Shown here one piece after another: positions 15,641-25,551 of a stretch of DNA of 64,000 nt; within the stretch, counting starts at the first letter, position 1, and each line of letters begins with the position of its first letter. A program made the position numbers and the translations under genes. The notes under the pieces are model-generated. The model was not told where the DNA came from, did not search any database, and saw only the letters and a program-made list of their open reading frames with translations. Source of the stretch: Kumtagia yinganensis (lineage in GTDB: Bacteria > Pseudomonadota > Alphaproteobacteria > Rhizobiales > Rhizobiaceae); contig NZ_JBEBMH010000006.1 in assembly GCF_040081985.1 (NCBI RefSeq), positions 186,001 through 250,000 of the forward strand. The letters run 5' to 3'.

Positions 15641-17179
15641 ATGGCACAGACCGGCGCATCCCCGCGCAAGACAACACTGGACAAGGATCTCGCACGCCTG
15701 GGTGAGGTCGAGGAGGCGACGAACGTCGTCGCCAGGGGACTGATCGCGCCCGGCCTGGCCTTGCTGTTTCTTGCACTCGCCGCGTTCCTCGCGTCGGTGG
15801 TTACGGGCGGCGAGCCGCGGACGGTCGTCATCATCGTCGCCGCGGCCGCCGTTGCCGCTTACATGGCGCTCAACATCGGCGCCAACGACGTCGCCAACAA
15901 TGTCGGGCCCGCGGTCGGCGCCAAGGTGCTGACCATGGGCGGCGCACTCGTCATGGCGGCGGTATGCGAGACGGCCGGCGCGCTGATCGCAGGCAGCGAC
16001 GTGGTCGACACGATCTCCGGCGGCCTCGTCGTGCCGGCGTCGGTCGATGGCCCGGCGCTGATACGGGTCATGCTCGCCGCCCTGCTCTCCGCGGCGCTGT
16101 GGATCAACCTCGCGACCTGGATCGGCGCGCCCGTCTCCACGACGCATTCCATCGTCGGAGCCGTCATCGGCGGCGGGATGGCGGCAGCCGGTGTCGCCTC
16201 GATCAACTGGCCGGCGATGGGCGCCATCACTTTGAGCTGGATAGCGTCACCGATCCTCGGCGGCATCATCGCCGCGACATTTCTGGCTTTCATAGAGTCG
16301 GCGATCATCTACCGCGACGACAAGATCGCGGCGGCGCGCCTCTGGGTGCCGCTGCTGATTGCCCTGATGGCCGGGTCATTCTCGACCTATCTGGCGCTGA
16401 AGGGACTGCAGAATGTCGCGGTGTTCTCGGGCTGGACGCTGGCGGCAGTTGGGCTGGTCGGTTTCATTTTCATCTGGGCCTTGGCCCATCTGCAGGTCCG
16501 CCTTGCCTCCAAGAATATGGAGAACCGCAACCAGTCGCTGAAAAAGCTGTTCCGGACGCCGCTGATCATCTCCGCCGCGCTGCTCTCCTTCGCCCATGGC
16601 GCCAACGACGTCGCCAACGCTGTCGGCCCGCTGGCCGCGATCGTCAGGGCAACCGCCACGCCGGGCGATGCCGGGGCGGGTGGTACTCCGCTCTGGGTCA
16701 TGGTGGTTGGCGCCCTCGGCATATCGGTCGGCCTGCTGCTCTACGGGCCGCGCCTCGTCCGCATGGTCGGCGCCGAGATTACCAGGCTCAATCCGATGCG
16801 CGCCTTCTGCGTGGCGCTGTCGACGGCGCTGACAGTCATCATCGCCTCATGGTTCGGACTGCCGGTCAGTTCCACCCACATCGCGGTAGGGTCGGTGTTC
16901 GGCGTCGGTTTCTTCCGCGAATGGTACATCGCCAATTCCGGGCAGCGCCGCCGCTACATCGAGCGTCGCAACGCCGAGCGTCTTGCGGAAACCGCCACAA
17001 CGGGAAAACCGAAAACGGACGACAACAAGGGCGCGTCCGTGTCCCGTCAGGAAATCGTCCACCGGCGGCTCGTCAGGCGCGCGCATGTGACCCGTATCGT
17101 CGCGGCATGGGTAACCACGGTGCCGGTCTCGGCAATGCTGTCGGCAGTCCTCTTCCTGCTGCTCAGCGCCCTGTCCTGA
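15641..17179 (+). CDS. PiT-family inorganic phosphate transporter
   Basis: A 512-residue inner-membrane protein with about ten hydrophobic spans. It has both halves of the PiT signature: NIGANDVANNVGPAVGAK near residue 75 and FAHGANDVANAVGPLAA in the C-terminal half, each followed by a VSTTHS- or VSSTH-type segment. Between the halves is a basic cytosolic loop (LASKNMENRNQSLKKLF), and a charged insertion precedes the last span. These carriers move phosphate, usually as a metal-phosphate complex, with proton or sodium coupling. No PhoU-like partner gene is adjacent. Convergent with the large RTX gene. Confidence 0.93.
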   Translation: MAQTGASPRKTTLDKDLARLGEVEEATNVVARGLIAPGLALLFLALAAFLASVVTGGEPRTVVIIVAAAAVAAYMALNIGANDVANNVGPAVGAKVLTMGGALVMAAVCETAGALIAGSDVVDTISGGLVVPASVDGPALIRVMLAALLSAALWINLATWIGAPVSTTHSIVGAVIGGGMAAAGVASINWPAMGAITLSWIASPILGGIIAATFLAFIESAIIYRDDKIAAARLWVPLLIALMAGSFSTYLALKGLQNVAVFSGWTLAAVGLVGFIFIWALAHLQVRLASKNMENRNQSLKKLFRTPLIISAALLSFAHGANDVANAVGPLAAIVRATATPGDAGAGGTPLWVMVVGALGISVGLLLYGPRLVRMVGAEITRLNPMRAFCVALSTALTVIIASWFGLPVSSTHIAVGSVFGVGFFREWYIANSGQRRRYIERRNAERLAETATTGKPKTDDNKGASVSRQEIVHRRLVRRAHVTRIVAAWVTTVPVSAMLSAVLFLLLSALS

Positions 17180-17218
17180 GCAGCGCATCGAACCAGACGT
17201 TTGCCGCGCCATCGCCCT

Positions 17219-17250
17219 CCTGTTCCCGACCGCATAGCAGCAGGAACAGG
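17219..17250. terminator. Hairpin between the PiT gene and the large RTX gene
   Basis: CCTGTTCC at 17219-17226 pairs with GGAACAGG at 17243-17250 in the 97-base gap between two convergent stops. There is no clear T-run, so termination is plausible rather than certain. Confidence 0.4.
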
Positions 17251-17276
17251 TACTGTCAGCGCGAACTGATCTGCTC

Positions 17277-20200
17277 TCAGGACACCGAGAAATCCGCATG
17301 GGTCAGGCTCAGCCCGACCGTCAGCGTCGCGAAGTGGATAGCAGCCACGCCGCCGGCGCCGTCGGCATCGTAGAACAGTTTGCCGGTGTCGCTCTCGTAT
17401 ATGATGCGGTCGCTGGCGTCGTTGGCGATTCCGCTCGTGTTGATGCGGAAGGCGGAAGCCGCGAGCACGCCGGTGGACAGCGCCGTGAACACCGCGTCCG
17501 ACAGCAGCATGCGGTCGTCAGCCACGTTGAAGTCGACGATCGTGTCGACATTGTTGGCGCCCAACGCGGTGGAGAACACGAACGTGTCTTCGCCACCCAG
17601 CCCGCGCAGCGTGTCGCTGCCCGCCTTGCCGTCGATACGGTTGTCGCCGGCATTGCCGATGATCTCCTGGCCGAGCGTATTGCCGGTAAGGTCAATGGCC
17701 GCCTTGCCCGAACTGTTGGTCGTGGCCAGTTGTTCGATGTGTGCCGTGGAATCGAGGGCGTAGTCGACATTGGCAAGCACCCGGTCCGCGGTCCCCTGGC
17801 CCGAGACCTCGACGATCTTCGTGTCCGCGCTGTACACAAGGTATGTGTCGTTGCCACCGAGACCGCGCAACACGTCGCCCGCACCGCCGCCATCCTTCAA
17901 CGTGTTTACTCCGGCATTGCCGACGATCTCCTGAGCCAATTGATTGCCCGTCAGGTTGATCGCGGCCGTCCCCGTCGACGAAGCCGTCGTAAGCAGTTCG
18001 ATGTCGGCATCCTTGGCCAGCACATAGCTGACCCGGGCCATGACGCGGTCGGCCGTGCCGTGTTCCGCCGTCTCGACGAGCACGTCGTCCTGCGTGTCGA
18101 CGAGATAGATGTCATTGCCGAAACCGCCTTCCAGCCGGTCGGCGCCGCTGCCGCCGTCAAGGGTGTCGTCTCCGTCCGCCGCGGAGATCGTATCGTCCCC
18201 GGCGCCGCCATTCACCTTGATCGCGATCAGCGTGCCGAGCGCACCGGTCATGGTTACGACGTCATCCCCGTCATTGGCGTTGAGTTCCAGGAACTCGGTG
18301 CCCCCAATATCGAGGAAGAACAGTTCCGGATTGAGACTCTCGACGCGCACCCGGTCGACATTCGCCGAGATGGCAAAAACCTCCGAGCCGTCATTGCCGT
18401 CGACTTCCAGCGTGTCGGTGCCGTCGCCGCCCTCGACCAGGTCCGTACCGTTGCCGGATCGCCACACCAGGCGGTCATTGCCGGCCTCGCCGAACATCTG
18501 ATCGTTGCCGGCGCCGCCCGATATCGTGTCGGCATCGTCGCCGCCGGCCAGAAAATCGGCGCTGGCGCTGCCTTTCAGCGTGTCGTTTCCAGTGCCGCCA
18601 TTGACCACCACGGCATGCAATGCCGCTGAAGCGTCGACCACATCGTTGCCGCCCAGCGTGTTGATGACGACGGAATCGGTGACTTCCAGCGCGGTGACCA
18701 ACACTTTCGTGGAAAGCCCGGTCACCGCCATATTGGCCGAGCCGCCGGTGACCTTGACCGCATCGCCGCCGTTGGTGCCGCTGATGTTGACCTGATCGGC
18801 CGCCGCATCGCCGGCGGTGCCGCCCAGCGCGCCCGCCAGATCGACCAGCACCTCCTTCACATCCGTGCCCGTCAGGTCATTGACGTTGATCACGTCAGCG
18901 CCGCCGAGCGCATGGTGCCTGATCTGCTCGACATCGTTCAGGTCCATGACGATGTTGGCGATGTTGCGCGTAAACAGGACGCGTCCGCCATTGGCGGAAA
19001 TGCCGATGATCTCGTTGATGTTCGCGCCATTGAAGTTGAGCGTATCGAGGCCGTCCTGCCCTTCGACCGTGTCGTTGCCGTCGCCCGGATCCCACTGAAA
19101 GACGTCATCGCCCGCACCGAGCAGCGCCACGTCGCTGCCCTGCTGGCCATCAACGAAATCGTTGCCGTTGCCGCCCATGAGAAGGTCGGCGCCATTGCTG
19201 CCCAAAATGGTGTCGTTGCCCTCGCCTCCGTCGGCCTTGATCTGGATCAGGGCCGCGAGATTTCCCGTCATGGAAATCGTGTCGTCGCCGTCGCCCATGT
19301 TGACCACGAGGTTTTCGGTCGTGCCGATGTCCAGCGCCGACGGACTGGGATTGAGCCGGTCGAAGCGCACGCGCGTGCCATTGGCAGTGATCGAAAACTC
19401 CTCCGAGCCGCCGCTGCCATTGACTTCGGCGGTGTCGGTGCCGTCGCCGCCTTCCATCAGGTCTGTGCCGTCGCCGGAATTCCAGACCATGCGGTCGTTA
19501 CCGCCTTCGCCCAGCATCTGGTCGCCGCCGAGGCCGCCGGTGAGCGTGTCCTTGTCGTCGCCGCCCTGAAGAATGTCCGCGCCGCTGCCGCCCTTCAGCG
19601 TGTCATCGCCGGCGCCTCCGTTGAGCACGACCCCGTGCAGGGCTGCACCCGCGTCGACGGTATCGTTGCCGCCCAGCGCATTGACCCGGACGATATCGTT
19701 GGCTTCCAGCGTGGTGATCTTCACCGCTGCGGCAACACCCGCGACATTGATGTTGGAAGCGCCGCCGGTGACCTTGATCGTCTCGGCGCCATTGGTCCCG
19801 GCCACGGAGACATCGTCCACCGCGCCATCGCCGGCCGCGCCGCCGATTATGCCGGAGAGGTTGACTTCAACTTGTTTGACGTCGGTGCCAGAAAGGTCGT
19901 TGACATTGATTATGTCTGCGCCGCCGAGCGCCTGGTGCTTGACGCTCTCGACGTCGTCCAGGTCCATGACGATGTTGGCGATGTTGCGCGTGAACAACGC
20001 CCGTCCGCCATTGGCGGAGATGCTAATGATCTCGTTGATGTTGGCGCCGTTGAAAGAGAGCGCGTCGAAACCGCCCTGCCCTTCGACAATATCGTTGCCG
20101 TCGCCGGGATCCCACTGAAAAATATCGTCGCCGACACCGAGGAAGGCGGTGTCGTTGCCCTGGTTGCCGTCGACGAAGTCGTTACCCTCGCCGCCGAAAA

Positions 20201-20699
20201 GGGTGTCGGCGCCATTGCCGCCGAGGATGGTGTCGTTGCCCGCTCCGCCGTCGACCGTGATCTTGATCAGCGCCGCCAAGTTGCCGACCATCGAGATCTT
20301 GTCGTTGCCGCCACCCATGTTGACGACGAGCGTCTCCGTCGTGCCGATATCGAGAAACGACGGCGTAGGGTCCAGCACATCGAAGCGCACCCGCGTGCCG
20401 TTCGCGGTCACGGAAAAAACCTCGTCGCCGCTGCCGCCATTGGCCTCGGCCGTATCGATGTCGTCGCCGCCCTCCATCAGGTCGGAGCCATCACTGGAAT
20501 TCCAGATCATGCGGTCGTTGCCAGCGCCACCCAACATCTGATCGTTGCCGCCGCCGCCAGCCAGCGTGTCATTGCCGCCATTGCCGTTCAGGACGTCGTC
20601 GCCTGCGCCGGGGCGTGGCCCACCGTCTGCGAGGACCGTTGGAGAAACCAGATCCGGAGTGATGGTTTCGTCGGCGTCGCTGCCTGTAAAGATTGCCAT
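17277..20699 (-). CDS. Large RTX protein built of 340-residue tandem repeats
   Basis: An 1140-residue protein starting at the ATG at 20699 (MAIFTGSDADETITPD) after GAGGG. From residue 30 it consists of beta-roll nonapeptides (GNGGNDTLAGGGGNDQ) inside larger blocks that repeat every 340 residues. The phrases (M/L).W.S.DG.DL.EGGD and ANGTRVRF-like segments recur in copies 1, 2 and 3; the FQWDPGDGND block is in copies 1 and 2 only. The C-terminal 350 residues contain two smaller related blocks (NDIYLVDTQDD / NDTYLVYSADT, each with AINLTGNQ-like text) and the shared secretion-type tail (DFNVADDRMLL, DRIIYESDTGKLFYDADG). Probably exported by a type I system encoded elsewhere. No enzyme domain recognised. 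Confidence 0.88.
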   Translation of the reverse strand: MAIFTGSDADETITPDLVSPTVLADGGPRPGAGDDVLNGNGGNDTLAGGGGNDQMLGGAGNDRMIWNSSDGSDLMEGGDDIDTAEANGGSGDEVFSVTANGTRVRFDVLDPTPSFLDIGTTETLVVNMGGGNDKISMVGNLAALIKITVDGGAGNDTILGGNGADTLFGGEGNDFVDGNQGNDTAFLGVGDDIFQWDPGDGNDIVEGQGGFDALSFNGANINEIISISANGGRALFTRNIANIVMDLDDVESVKHQALGGADIINVNDLSGTDVKQVEVNLSGIIGGAAGDGAVDDVSVAGTNGAETIKVTGGASNINVAGVAAAVKITTLEANDIVRVNALGGNDTVDAGAALHGVVLNGGAGDDTLKGGSGADILQGGDDKDTLTGGLGGDQMLGEGGNDRMVWNSGDGTDLMEGGDGTDTAEVNGSGGSEEFSITANGTRVRFDRLNPSPSALDIGTTENLVVNMGDGDDTISMTGNLAALIQIKADGGEGNDTILGSNGADLLMGGNGNDFVDGQQGSDVALLGAGDDVFQWDPGDGNDTVEGQDGLDTLNFNGANINEIIGISANGGRVLFTRNIANIVMDLNDVEQIRHHALGGADVINVNDLTGTDVKEVLVDLAGALGGTAGDAAADQVNISGTNGGDAVKVTGGSANMAVTGLSTKVLVTALEVTDSVVINTLGGNDVVDASAALHAVVVNGGTGNDTLKGSASADFLAGGDDADTISGGAGNDQMFGEAGNDRLVWRSGNGTDLVEGGDGTDTLEVDGNDGSEVFAISANVDRVRVESLNPELFFLDIGGTEFLELNANDGDDVVTMTGALGTLIAIKVNGGAGDDTISAADGDDTLDGGSGADRLEGGFGNDIYLVDTQDDVLVETAEHGTADRVMARVSYVLAKDADIELLTTASSTGTAAINLTGNQLAQEIVGNAGVNTLKDGGGAGDVLRGLGGNDTYLVYSADTKIVEVSGQGTADRVLANVDYALDSTAHIEQLATTNSSGKAAIDLTGNTLGQEIIGNAGDNRIDGKAGSDTLRGLGGEDTFVFSTALGANNVDTIVDFNVADDRMLLSDAVFTALSTGVLAASAFRINTSGIANDASDRIIYESDTGKLFYDADGAGGVAAIHFATLTVGLSLTHADFSVS

Positions 20700-21637
20700 G
20701 GGTAGCCCTCGATCAGCGGCGCTCGCTTTCGCGCCTGATGCAAGCCGGTCATCCGGCCGGCGGGCTCTTTTCAGCGCGCGCCGGGTGCGGCTCAAGGAAG
20801 AATTTCACACCGGCAGGTGTCGGCCCGGTCTGCAACAGCGCAATGTCGCCGCAGAGTGTCGAGAGATACGGGGCTGTTACGACTGGCACAAATGTATGTG
20901 CAAATTAGCACAATCGACGAGCGTACAAGGTCCGGCGGCCAGAGGCGCGCCGCGCCGGGATTTCGCCGACTGAGCTCGCATCAGCCCTCAATCGGCGCCT
21001 GCCCAAGGGGACGATTCCGTCCGCTGTATTCGTCGACCGGCCGGGCAAGACCTTACATCTTCCCAAGAAGCCGCTCCCACCTTCCCGTAAGGTCCAGGAT
21101 GGTCAGAAAAGCCAGCCCGAAACACCAACTCATCTTCACCCGGTGCGCGCCACCATCCCCGTTATCCACATCTCCGACCCACAAGATATTGGGGTCACAA
21201 AAGCTGCACAAACGAATCGTTGACGCCGTCGGACGAGTCGTCTCATATGGATCATGTGCTCCTGTTGAGGGCGCGACCGGCGGCTCTACCGCTGGTCTGA
21301 TTCAGCGGATCTCCAAGCGTTTCCAGGCATTTGGCCGCCATCCCGGCGGGCGGATGCGCATGGCTCGCCTGTGTCCGGTTTTTCGCGCGCGGGTGCGGGA
21401 AAAAGTGGCAAGAAAGGTGTGGTTAACCTATATTTAGCGTTTACCGGAGACGATAGACGCTAGATGAAGTGATTAGCCAACTTTCGGAAAATCACGACGG
21501 GTTCGCGAAAAAGGTCGGTACGGACCAGTTTGCGAGACTGAAAATGCGCTCCACGGGGGCTGTCTTCCCGACCAGCGGAAGGCGACGGAGCGGGACTGTC
21601 GCGGCCATGAGGACCGCGGCGAGCGGTGGACAGGCGC

Positions 21638-21655
21638 CCGGCCCGTGAAGGCCGG
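21638..21655 (+). terminator. GC hairpin 53 bases before nrdJ
   Basis: CCGGCC (21638-21643) pairs with GGCCGG (21650-21655) around CGTGAA, followed by TTTAA. It looks like the end of a short upstream transcript or an attenuator in the nrdJ leader. Confidence 0.35.
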
Positions 21656-21676
21656 TTTAAGACTGGCGGGCGGGCG

Positions 21677-21686
21677 CTATATATAG
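21677..21686. promoter_or_regulatory. NrdR-box-like palindrome before nrdJ
   Basis: CTATATATAG fits the core C-W-A-T-A-T-A-T-W-G of NrdR boxes and lies 21 bases before the nrdJ start. NrdR represses ribonucleotide reductase genes in many bacteria. The outer ACA/TGT bases are not conserved, and no second box stands at the usual distance of about three helical turns, so this is tentative. Confidence 0.35.
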
Positions 21687-21707
21687 ATTGATGAAGGACT
21701 GATACCG

Positions 21708-24700
21708 ATGCTGATCGAGCGGCGTTTCACCAAGTCCGGCCAGTCGCCTTATGCGGAGATCGCGTTCCGCAAGGCGGTGAGCGAAATCAAGAATCCGGAC
21801 GGCTCCATCGTCTTCCGCCTGGCCGACATCGACGTGCCGGCGCAGTTCTCCCAGGTCGCCGCCGACATCCTCGCGCAAAAGTATTTCCGCAAGGCGGGCG
21901 TGCCGGCGCGGCTGAAGAAGGTCGAGGAGACGTCCGTCCCCTCCTTCCTGTGGCGCTCCGTGCCCGACGAAGCCGCCCTTGCCGCCCTGCCCGCCGACCA
22001 GCGCTACGGTTCGGAAACCGACGCCCGCCAGGTCTTCGACCGGCTCGCCGGCACCTGGACCTATTGGGGTTTCAAGGGCGGCTATTTCACCTCGGAGGAG
22101 GACGCTCGAACCTTCCGCGACGAGCTCGCCTACATGCTCGCCACCCAGCGCGTGGCGCCGAACTCGCCGCAGTGGTTCAACACCGGCCTGCACTGGGCTT
22201 ATGGCATTGACGGCCCCGGCCAGGGCCATTTTTATGTCGACCCCTTCACCGGAAAACTGACCAAGTCGAAATCAGCCTATGAGCATCCGCAGCCGCATGC
22301 CTGCTTCATCCAAGGCGTGGCCGACGACCTCGTCAACGAGGGCGGCATCATGGATCTCTGGGTGCGCGAGGCGCGTCTGTTCAAATACGGCTCCGGCACC
22401 GGCTCGAATTTTTCGATGCTGCGCGGCGAAGGCGAGCGCCTGTCCGGCGGCGGCAAGTCGTCGGGCCTCATGTCCTTCCTCAAGATCGGCGACCGCGCCG
22501 CCGGCGCCATCAAGTCGGGCGGCACGACGCGCCGCGCCGCAAAGATGGTCATCGTCGACGCCGACCACCCCGATATCGAGGCCTTCATCAACTGGAAGGT
22601 GAAGGAAGAGGAAAAAGTCGCTTCCCTCGTCACCGGCTCGAAAATCGTCAAGAAGCACCTGACCGCCATCATGAAGGCCTGCGTCAACTGCGAAGGCCAT
22701 GATGACGACTGTTTCGATCCGTCGGTCAACACCGCGCTGAAGCGCGAGATCAGGGCCGCCAAGAAGAATTCCGTCCCGGAAAATTACGTCAAGCGCGTCA
22801 TCCAGTTCGCGAAGCAGGGCTACACCGCGATCGACTTCCAGACCTACGACACCGACTGGGATTCCGACGCCTACCTCACCGTGTCCGGCCAGAACTCCAA
22901 CAACTCGATCTCGCTCAAGGACAATTTCCTGCGCGCGGTGGAGAAGGACGAGGACTGGAACCTCACCGGCCGCATCAGCGGCAAGACGGTGAAGACGCTT
23001 AAGGCCAGGGATCTGTGGGAAAAGATCGGCTACGCCGCCTGGGCCTCCGCCGATCCGGGCCTGCATTTCAACACCACCATGAACGACTGGCACACCTGCG
23101 TGTCCGCCGGCGCCATCCGTGCATCCAATCCCTGCTCGGAATACATGTTTTTGGACGACACGGCCTGCAACCTGGCGTCGATCAATCTTCTGCCATACCG
23201 CAATGCCGACGGCACGATCGACATCGCCGCCTACGAGCACACGGTGCGCCTGTGGACCATCGTGCTCGAAATCTCGGTCATGATGGCGCAGTTCCCGTCG
23301 AAGGAGATCGCAAAGCTCTCCTACGACTACCGCACGCTGGGCCTCGGCTACGCCAATATCGGCGGCCTGCTGATGACCTCCGGCATCCCCTACGATTCGG
23401 CCGAGGGCCGCGCCATCTGCGCCGCGCTCACCGCCATCATGACCGGCGTCGCCTACGCCACTTCGGCCGAAATGGCCGGCGAGCTCGGCGCCTTCCCGGA
23501 CTATGACCGCAATTCCACGCACATGCTGCGGGTCATGCGCAACCACCGCCGCGCCGCTTACGGCGACCGCGACGGCTACGAAAAGCTCGCCGTCAATCCC
23601 GTGCCGCTGGCCCATGCCGACCTCAAGCAGGCTGCCCTCGGCGAACACGCCAAGGCCGCGTGGGACCGCGCGATAGAACTCGGCGAGGAGCATGGTTTCC
23701 GCAACGCGCAGGCCACCGTGATCGCGCCCACCGGCACGATCGGCCTGGTCATGGATTGCGACACCACCGGCATCGAGCCCGATTTCGCGCTGGTGAAGTT
23801 CAAAAAACTCGCCGGCGGCGGCTATTTCAAGATCATCAACGCCGCCGTGCCCGAGGCGCTGCGCACGCTGGGCTACTCCGAATCCCAGATCGCCGAGATC
23901 GACGCCTATGCGGTCGGCCACGGCAATTTGAACCAGGCGCCCGGCATCAACCCCGGCTCGCTGCGGTCGAAAGGTTTTTCGGACGAGAAGATCGCCACCG
24001 TCAACGCCGCGCTGAAGTCGGCCTTCGACATCAAATTCGCCTTCAACCAGTGGACGCTCGGCGCCGACTGGGTGAAGACCGCGCTTGGCTTCACCGACGA
24101 GCAACTCAACGATTTTTCGCTCGATATGCTGGCCTCGCTGGGCTTCACCCGCAAGGAAATCGAGGCCGCCAACATCCATGTCTGCGGCGCCATGACGCTC
24201 GAAGGCGCGCCCTTCCTGAAAGCAGAACACCTGCCGGTGTTCGACTGCGCCAATCCCTGCGGCAAGATCGGCAAGCGCTACCTTTCGGTTGAATCCCACA
24301 TCCGCATGATGGCCGCGGCGCAGCCCTTCATTTCGGGCGCAATCTCCAAAACCATCAACATGCCGAACGACGCCACCGTCGACGACTGCAAGAGCGCCTA
24401 CATGCTCTCGTGGAAGCTGGCGCTGAAGGCCAACGCGCTCTACCGCGACGGCTCGAAACTGTCGCAGCCGCTCAACGCCTCCCTTATCGCCGACGACGAG
24501 GAGGACGAGGACGATGCCGTCGAGGCGCTGGTCGCCGCGCCCGCCGCCGCCAAGGCCGTGCAGGTCACCGAAAAGATCGTCGAGCGCGTGGTCGAGCGCC
24601 TCTACCGCGACCGCGAAAAACTGCCGAACCGCCGCCAGGGTTATACCCAGAAGGCGATCGTCGGCGGCCACAAGGTCTACCTGCGCACCGGCGAGTTCGG

Positions 24701-25538
24701 GGACGGCCGCCTCGGCGAGATTTTTATCGACATGCACAAGGAGGGCGCGGCCTTCCGGGCCATGATGAACAGCTACGCCATCGCCATCTCGATCGGCCTG
24801 CAATATGGCGTGCCGCTGGAGGAATATGTGGAGGCCTTCACCTTCACCAAATTCGAGCCGGCGGGCGTGGTCATCGGCAACGACGCGATCAAGAATGCCA
24901 CCTCGATCCTCGACTACGTGTTCCGCGAGCTCGCCGTCAGCTACCTCGGCCGCAACGACCTTGCCCATGTCGACACGTCCGACTTCGGCAACACGGCGCT
25001 CGGCCGCGGCATCGAGGAAGGCAAGACCAACCTCGTCTCCACCGGCTGGACGCGCGGCCACAAGCCGACGCTGGTGGCCAAATCCGCCGAGCCCAAGGGC
25101 TTTGCCGGCGGCAGCGCCGGGGGCTCGTCGCCCGCCGCCACCCCCGTCCGCGCCGCGCCGACCGCCGCCAGCTCCAACGTGCGCGCCTTCACCGGCAGCA
25201 CGGTCACCGCGCTGAAACCGCTCGCCTCGGAGCGGACGGAAGAATCCACCGCCTTCAAGCGCGACTACGAGGAACGCGCGGCGGAGTTCGCCGAGGACAT
25301 CGAGATGGAGGACGGGCCGGACCTGTTCGACGCGCCGTCCGCTACTACCGCCCTGTTCACCGACAAGGCCCAGGCCGACGCCTCCGCCGCAAAAGCCCTC
25401 GCCGCCGAACGAAGGCAGCAGGCGCTGATGCAGGGTTATACCGGCAACATGTGCTCGGAGTGCCAGAATTTCACGATGGTGCGGAATGGGACTTGCGAGA
25501 AGTGCGATACGTGCGGGGCGACCAGCGGGTGTAGTTGA
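21708..25538 (+). CDS. nrdJ: Adenosylcobalamin-dependent ribonucleotide reductase (class II)
   Basis: A 1276-residue enzyme, the size usual for the long alphaproteobacterial NrdJ. The ATG at 21708 follows AAGGA. The core includes SPQWFNTGLHWAYGI, SGTGSNFS-type text (YGSGTGSNFSMLRGEGERLS), NPCSEYMFLDDTACNLAS and IAPTGTIGLVMDCDTTGIEP. The tail has a Cys-rich motif MCSECQNFTMV then CEKCDTCGATSGC, probably the redox-relay and metal-binding end. It reduces ribonucleotides to deoxyribonucleotides with a cobalamin radical in the cytosol, with or without oxygen. A pale insertion (EEDEDDAVEALVAAPAAA) separates the core from the C-terminal domain. cobT at 39209-40213 belongs to the pathway for its cofactor. 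Confidence 0.97.
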   Translation: MLIERRFTKSGQSPYAEIAFRKAVSEIKNPDGSIVFRLADIDVPAQFSQVAADILAQKYFRKAGVPARLKKVEETSVPSFLWRSVPDEAALAALPADQRYGSETDARQVFDRLAGTWTYWGFKGGYFTSEEDARTFRDELAYMLATQRVAPNSPQWFNTGLHWAYGIDGPGQGHFYVDPFTGKLTKSKSAYEHPQPHACFIQGVADDLVNEGGIMDLWVREARLFKYGSGTGSNFSMLRGEGERLSGGGKSSGLMSFLKIGDRAAGAIKSGGTTRRAAKMVIVDADHPDIEAFINWKVKEEEKVASLVTGSKIVKKHLTAIMKACVNCEGHDDDCFDPSVNTALKREIRAAKKNSVPENYVKRVIQFAKQGYTAIDFQTYDTDWDSDAYLTVSGQNSNNSISLKDNFLRAVEKDEDWNLTGRISGKTVKTLKARDLWEKIGYAAWASADPGLHFNTTMNDWHTCVSAGAIRASNPCSEYMFLDDTACNLASINLLPYRNADGTIDIAAYEHTVRLWTIVLEISVMMAQFPSKEIAKLSYDYRTLGLGYANIGGLLMTSGIPYDSAEGRAICAALTAIMTGVAYATSAEMAGELGAFPDYDRNSTHMLRVMRNHRRAAYGDRDGYEKLAVNPVPLAHADLKQAALGEHAKAAWDRAIELGEEHGFRNAQATVIAPTGTIGLVMDCDTTGIEPDFALVKFKKLAGGGYFKIINAAVPEALRTLGYSESQIAEIDAYAVGHGNLNQAPGINPGSLRSKGFSDEKIATVNAALKSAFDIKFAFNQWTLGADWVKTALGFTDEQLNDFSLDMLASLGFTRKEIEAANIHVCGAMTLEGAPFLKAEHLPVFDCANPCGKIGKRYLSVESHIRMMAAAQPFISGAISKTINMPNDATVDDCKSAYMLSWKLALKANALYRDGSKLSQPLNASLIADDEEDEDDAVEALVAAPAAAKAVQVTEKIVERVVERLYRDREKLPNRRQGYTQKAIVGGHKVYLRTGEFGDGRLGEIFIDMHKEGAAFRAMMNSYAIAISIGLQYGVPLEEYVEAFTFTKFEPAGVVIGNDAIKNATSILDYVFRELAVSYLGRNDLAHVDTSDFGNTALGRGIEEGKTNLVSTGWTRGHKPTLVAKSAEPKGFAGGSAGGSSPAATPVRAAPTAASSNVRAFTGSTVTALKPLASERTEESTAFKRDYEERAAEFAEDIEMEDGPDLFDAPSATTALFTDKAQADASAAKALAAERRQQALMQGYTGNMCSECQNFTMVRNGTCEKCDTCGATSGCS

Positions 25539-25551
25539 GGCGAGGCAAATT

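Larger units (their letters stand above)
20700..21707. other. 1-kb gene-free region upstream of nrdJ
   Basis: No convincing gene lies here; the available frames lack domain-like sequence. The right third is structured: CGCTCC at 21547-21552 pairs with GGAGCG at 21587-21592, and a perfect GC hairpin lies at 21638-21655. Two near-matches to the NrdR box core occur, at about 21182-21191 and 21677-21686. No cobalamin riboswitch core was recognised. A small RNA or a long untranslated leader for nrdJ is possible. Confidence 0.4.

Noticed and set aside
17158..17184. Hairpin overlapping the stop of the PiT gene
   Set aside because: The arms (GCTGCTCAG with CTGAGCAGC) lie partly in coding sequence and have no T-run; the hairpin at 17219-17250 is better placed.
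18912..20705. Long open frame antisense to the large RTX gene
   Set aside because: Its regularity only mirrors the tandem repeats of the RTX gene; there is no start signal or domain.
20817..21437. 206-codon frame in the gap before nrdJ
   Set aside because: Arg/Pro/Ser-rich with no ribosome site and no domain-like text.
20700..21707. Cobalamin riboswitch upstream of the B12-dependent reductase
   Set aside because: No B12-box-like core or GCCACTG-type element could be found in the region.
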